DNA from: Alicyclobacillus pomorum DSM 14955
Lineage (GTDB): Bacteria; Bacillota; Bacilli; Alicyclobacillales; Alicyclobacillaceae
Length of the DNA stretch: 64,000 bases
Assembly: GCF_000472905.1 (NCBI RefSeq)
Contig: NZ_AXAR01000016.1
Span: forward strand, 23,028 to 87,027
Direction of reading: 5' to 3'
Shown: one piece after another, positions 61,952-64,000 of the stretch
How positions within the stretch are numbered: position 1 is the stretch's first letter
How the letters are laid out: every line of letters begins with the position of its first letter
Program-made: the position numbers and the translations under genes
Notes under the pieces: generated by a model
Told to the model about the DNA's origin: nothing
Database searches by the model: none
Seen by the model: only the letters and a program-made list of their open reading frames with translations

Positions 61952-64000
61952 TTAGTTTGGCTTGACAGCCTCCATCTTAAAGGCTTCCACGATGTCGCCG
62001 ATTTTGATGTCGTTGTACTTCTCCAGTGTCAATCCACATTCGAAACCTTGTGCCACTTCCCGGGCATCGTCTTTAAACCGCTTGAGCGTATCCAGTTTCC
62101 CTTCGTACACCACGACGCCATCGCGGATGACGCGGCACTCCGCGTCGCGGGTAATTTTGCCATCAGTCACATAACATCCCGCAACGGTACCGACTTTCGA
62201 AATGTGGAACGTTTGCCGTACTTCCGCATGCCCGATAACCACTTCTTTGTATGTCGGGTCCAACATACCTTTCATGGCCGACTCGATTTCTTCAATCACG
62301 TTGTAAATGACGCGGTACAGACGAATGTCGACCTTCTCCGCCTCCGCAGCGCGGGCTGCATTCGCGTCAGGGCGAACGTGGAAACCGATGATGATGGCGT
62401 TTGATGTGCTAGCGAGCAACACGTCCGACTCGGTAATGGCACCGGCGCCGCGATGAATGACGTTGACCCGAACGCCTTCGACTTCAATTTTCTCAATCGC
62501 CTGCACCAGCGCCTCTACCGACCCCTGCACATCAGCCTTCACAATGACGTTCAGTTCCTTGACATTGCCTTCCTGAATGTGGCGATACAAATCATCCAGC
62601 GTCACGCGCGAGGTATTCTGCTGTTGCTGCACCTTATCGCGGCTCTGGCGTTTTTCAACCAAATGGCGAGCTGCGCGTTCGTCGTCGTACACCACAAACA
62701 GGTCACCTGCAGACGGCACCTCGTTCAAGCCGAGAATTTCCACTGGCGTGGACGGCCCCGCTTCCTTCAATCGCCGCCCGACGTCATTGACCATGGCGCG
62801 GACGCGGCCATAGGTCTGCCCAGCAACAACAATGTCACCAACCTTGAGCGTACCGTTCTGGACCAGAATGGTCGCAACTGGACCGCGGCCTTTGTCAAGT
62901 TTCGCCTCAATCACCGTGCCACGCGGGCGAGCTTTCGGGTTCGCCTTGAGCTCCTGCAAGTCCGCCACAAGCAGAACCATCTCCAGCAACGTATCCAGCC
63001 CTTGCTTCTTCAACGCGGAGATGTTCACAAAGATGGTGTCTCCGCCCCACTCTTCGGCAACCAGTCCATGCTGGGTCAACTCTTGCTTGATTCGGTCTGG
63101 GTTCGCGTCTGGCTTATCGATTTTGTTGACCGCAACGATGATAGGCACATTGGCTGCCTTGGCATGATTGATTGCTTCAACGGTTTGCGGCATCACGCCG
63201 TCATCCGCTGCGACCACAAGAATGGTGACGTCCGTGACTTGCGCGCCACGCGCACGCATGGTCGTAAACGCCTCGTGACCCGGTGTGTCGAGGAACGTAA
63301 TGCGCCGACCTTGCACTTCCACCTGGTACGCCCCGATGTGTTGCGTAATGCCACCTGACTCAGTCGCTGTAATCCGGCTCTGGCGAATGGCGTCAAGCAA
63401 CGTGGTCTTACCGTGGTCGACGTGGCCCATGATGGTCACAACCGGCGGACGCGGCACCAGGTCTTGCGGTTTGTCTTCCTCAATGAGCATGTCGAGCGCT
63501 TCTTCGTCCACTGGTTCCACGACAGTCATCTTGACACCGAACTCGTCAGCAATCAGCTCCATCGCGTCCGTGTCAATGTCCTGGTTAATGGTAGCCACGA
63601 TACCCAGGAACAGCAATTTCTTGATGACTTCTGACGGTTCGCGCTTCAGCAGCTTCGCGAACTCGCCGACGGTCATTGGGCCTTCGACCGTAATGGTTGT
63701 GGGGAACTCCGGTTTGCGGGCCTCTTGCTGACCAGCGCGGCGTTTCCCGTTTCGCATCAGCTTGTTCTCGTTAAACTGCTCGCGCCGATCCCGTGGGAAG
63801 TCCGCACGCGTGCGTTCGCGTTCCTTTTCTTTCTCCTTGGCCTTCGATGCAGGGCTGACAGGCTTGGCTGCCACGTTCATCACCGGAGCGTTCGAACGAC
63901 CACCTGGGCGTCCACCACCGTAGCCTCCAGAACGTTGGCCGCCTTGGCCACCACCGTAGCCTCCAGAACGTTGGCCGCCTTGGCCACCACCGTAGCCTCC
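61952..64000 (-). CDS. infB: Translation initiation factor IF-2 (5' end beyond the window)
   Basis: 682 codons of IF-2 are present. The last 40 codons before the window edge are Gly-rich (three units of G-G-Y-G-G-G), then a charged linker, the IF2_N domain (T-V-G-E-F-A-K-L-L), and the GTPase: [18 protein letters not shown]. Domains III and IV (fMet-tRNA binding) follow to the stop. The frame is open to position 64000, so the start lies to the right; a GTG at 63883 is internal. Confidence 0.97.
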   Translation of the reverse strand, partial: GGYGGGQGGQRSGGYGGGQGGQRSGGYGGGRPGGRSNAPVMNVAAKPVSPASKAKEKEKERERTRADFPRDRREQFNENKLMRNGKRRAGQQEARKPEFPTTITVEGPMTVGEFAKLLKREPSEVIKKLLFLGIVATINQDIDTDAMELIADEFGVKMTVVEPVDEEALDMLIEEDKPQDLVPRPPVVTIMGHVDHGKTTLLDAIRQSRITATESGGITQHIGAYQVEVQGRRITFLDTPGHEAFTTMRARGAQVTDVTILVVAADDGVMPQTVEAINHAKAANVPIIVAVNKIDKPDANPDRIKQELTQHGLVAEEWGGDTIFVNISALKKQGLDTLLEMVLLVADLQELKANPKARPRGTVIEAKLDKGRGPVATILVQNGTLKVGDIVVAGQTYGRVRAMVNDVGRRLKEAGPSTPVEILGLNEVPSAGDLFVVYDDERAARHLVEKRQSRDKVQQQQNTSRVTLDDLYRHIQEGNVKELNVIVKADVQGSVEALVQAIEKIEVEGVRVNVIHRGAGAITESDVLLASTSNAIIIGFHVRPDANAARAAEAEKVDIRLYRVIYNVIEEIESAMKGMLDPTYKEVVIGHAEVRQTFHISKVGTVAGCYVTDGKITRDAECRVIRDGVVVYEGKLDTLKRFKDDAREVAQGFECGLTLEKYNDIKIGDIVEAFKMEAVKPN
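63929..64000 (-). repeat. 36-bp tandem repeat in infB
   Basis: Two identical 36-bp units (64000-63965, 63964-63929) encode [12 protein letters not shown]; a third unit starts identically for 17 bp then diverges. More copies may lie beyond the edge. Confidence 0.9.

Noticed and set aside
63929..64000. CRISPR-like repeat at the right edge
   Set aside because: The 36-bp units are directly joined without spacers and lie in frame within infB.

Overview
The window looks like chromosomal DNA from an endospore-forming member of the Bacilli, most likely Alicyclobacillus or a relative in the Alicyclobacillaceae. This is inferred from gene order and protein resemblance, not from a search. The Bacillus subtilis order is largely kept across 64 kb: lexA/yneA, glnA-glnR, ynbB, hflX, spoVK, hfq-miaA, mutL-mutS, ricA-miaB, cotE, spoVS-ymdB-rny, recA, cinA-pgsA, rodZ-ymfK, spoIIIE, tepA-rnjB, dapA-dapG-asd-dpaB-dpaA, dut, mlpA-ylxY-pnp-rpsO-ribF-truB, rbfA-infB. 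Only lexA, three small genes and short control regions lie on the plus strand. No insertion sequence, prophage, integrase, rRNA gene or CRISPR array was seen. Many genes start with GTG or TTG behind strong ribosome binding sites, so several starts are placed inside longer open frames.

Layout. 1-1100: divergent SOS module yneA/lexA with three LexA boxes. 1.3-10 kb: glutamine synthetase and its regulator (with a GlnR/TnrA box), ynbB, hflX, three overlapping little-known genes (small membrane protein, UbiA-like membrane protein, Era-like GTPase), spoVK and a GerA/SpoVAF-type germination protein. 10.1-11.4 kb: thirteen tRNA genes in one apparent transcription unit. 11.5-20.5 kb: hfq, miaA, an RsmJ-like methyltransferase, mutL, mutS, ricA and miaB. 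20.6-27.1 kb: an orphan small gene, four adjacent ligase-type genes (three YheC/YheD-like ATP-grasp proteins and one fusion of an ATP-grasp-like domain to a glutamine-synthetase-fold COOH-NH2 ligase), then cotE. 27.4-33 kb: dipeptidase, spoVS with a clear SigH promoter, ymdB, rny, recX and recA with a LexA box. 33.3-44.2 kb: DEAD-box helicase, cinA, pgsA, yajQ, rodZ, ymfK, a Med/BMP-like lipoprotein, two orphans and spoIIIE. 44.4-52.4 kb: ylzJ, tepA, rnjB and the lysine/dipicolinate pathway (dapA, dapG, asd, dpaB, dpaA), with a SigK-type promoter before dpaA. 52.5-64 kb: SPW-repeat membrane protein, dut, mlpA, ylxY, pnp, rpsO, ribF, truB, nrnA, rbfA and most of infB, which runs off the end.

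How the genes work together. Sporulation is the main theme. dpaA/dpaB turn the intermediate made by DapG-Asd-DapA into dipicolinate for the core; SpoIIIE moves DNA into the forespore; SpoVS, SpoVK, CotE, RicA and YmdB act at successive stages; the GerA-type protein acts in germination. The four-gene ligase block beside cotE is the best candidate for an unexplored system. Its enzyme classes join carboxylates to amines using ATP, so it could make or attach a peptide-like product in the spore envelope. A second candidate is the overlapping set spoVK / GTPase / UbiA-like / small membrane protein / hflX. The rest is housekeeping: SOS response, mismatch repair, RNA decay (RNase Y, RNase J, PNPase), translation factors and tRNA modification.
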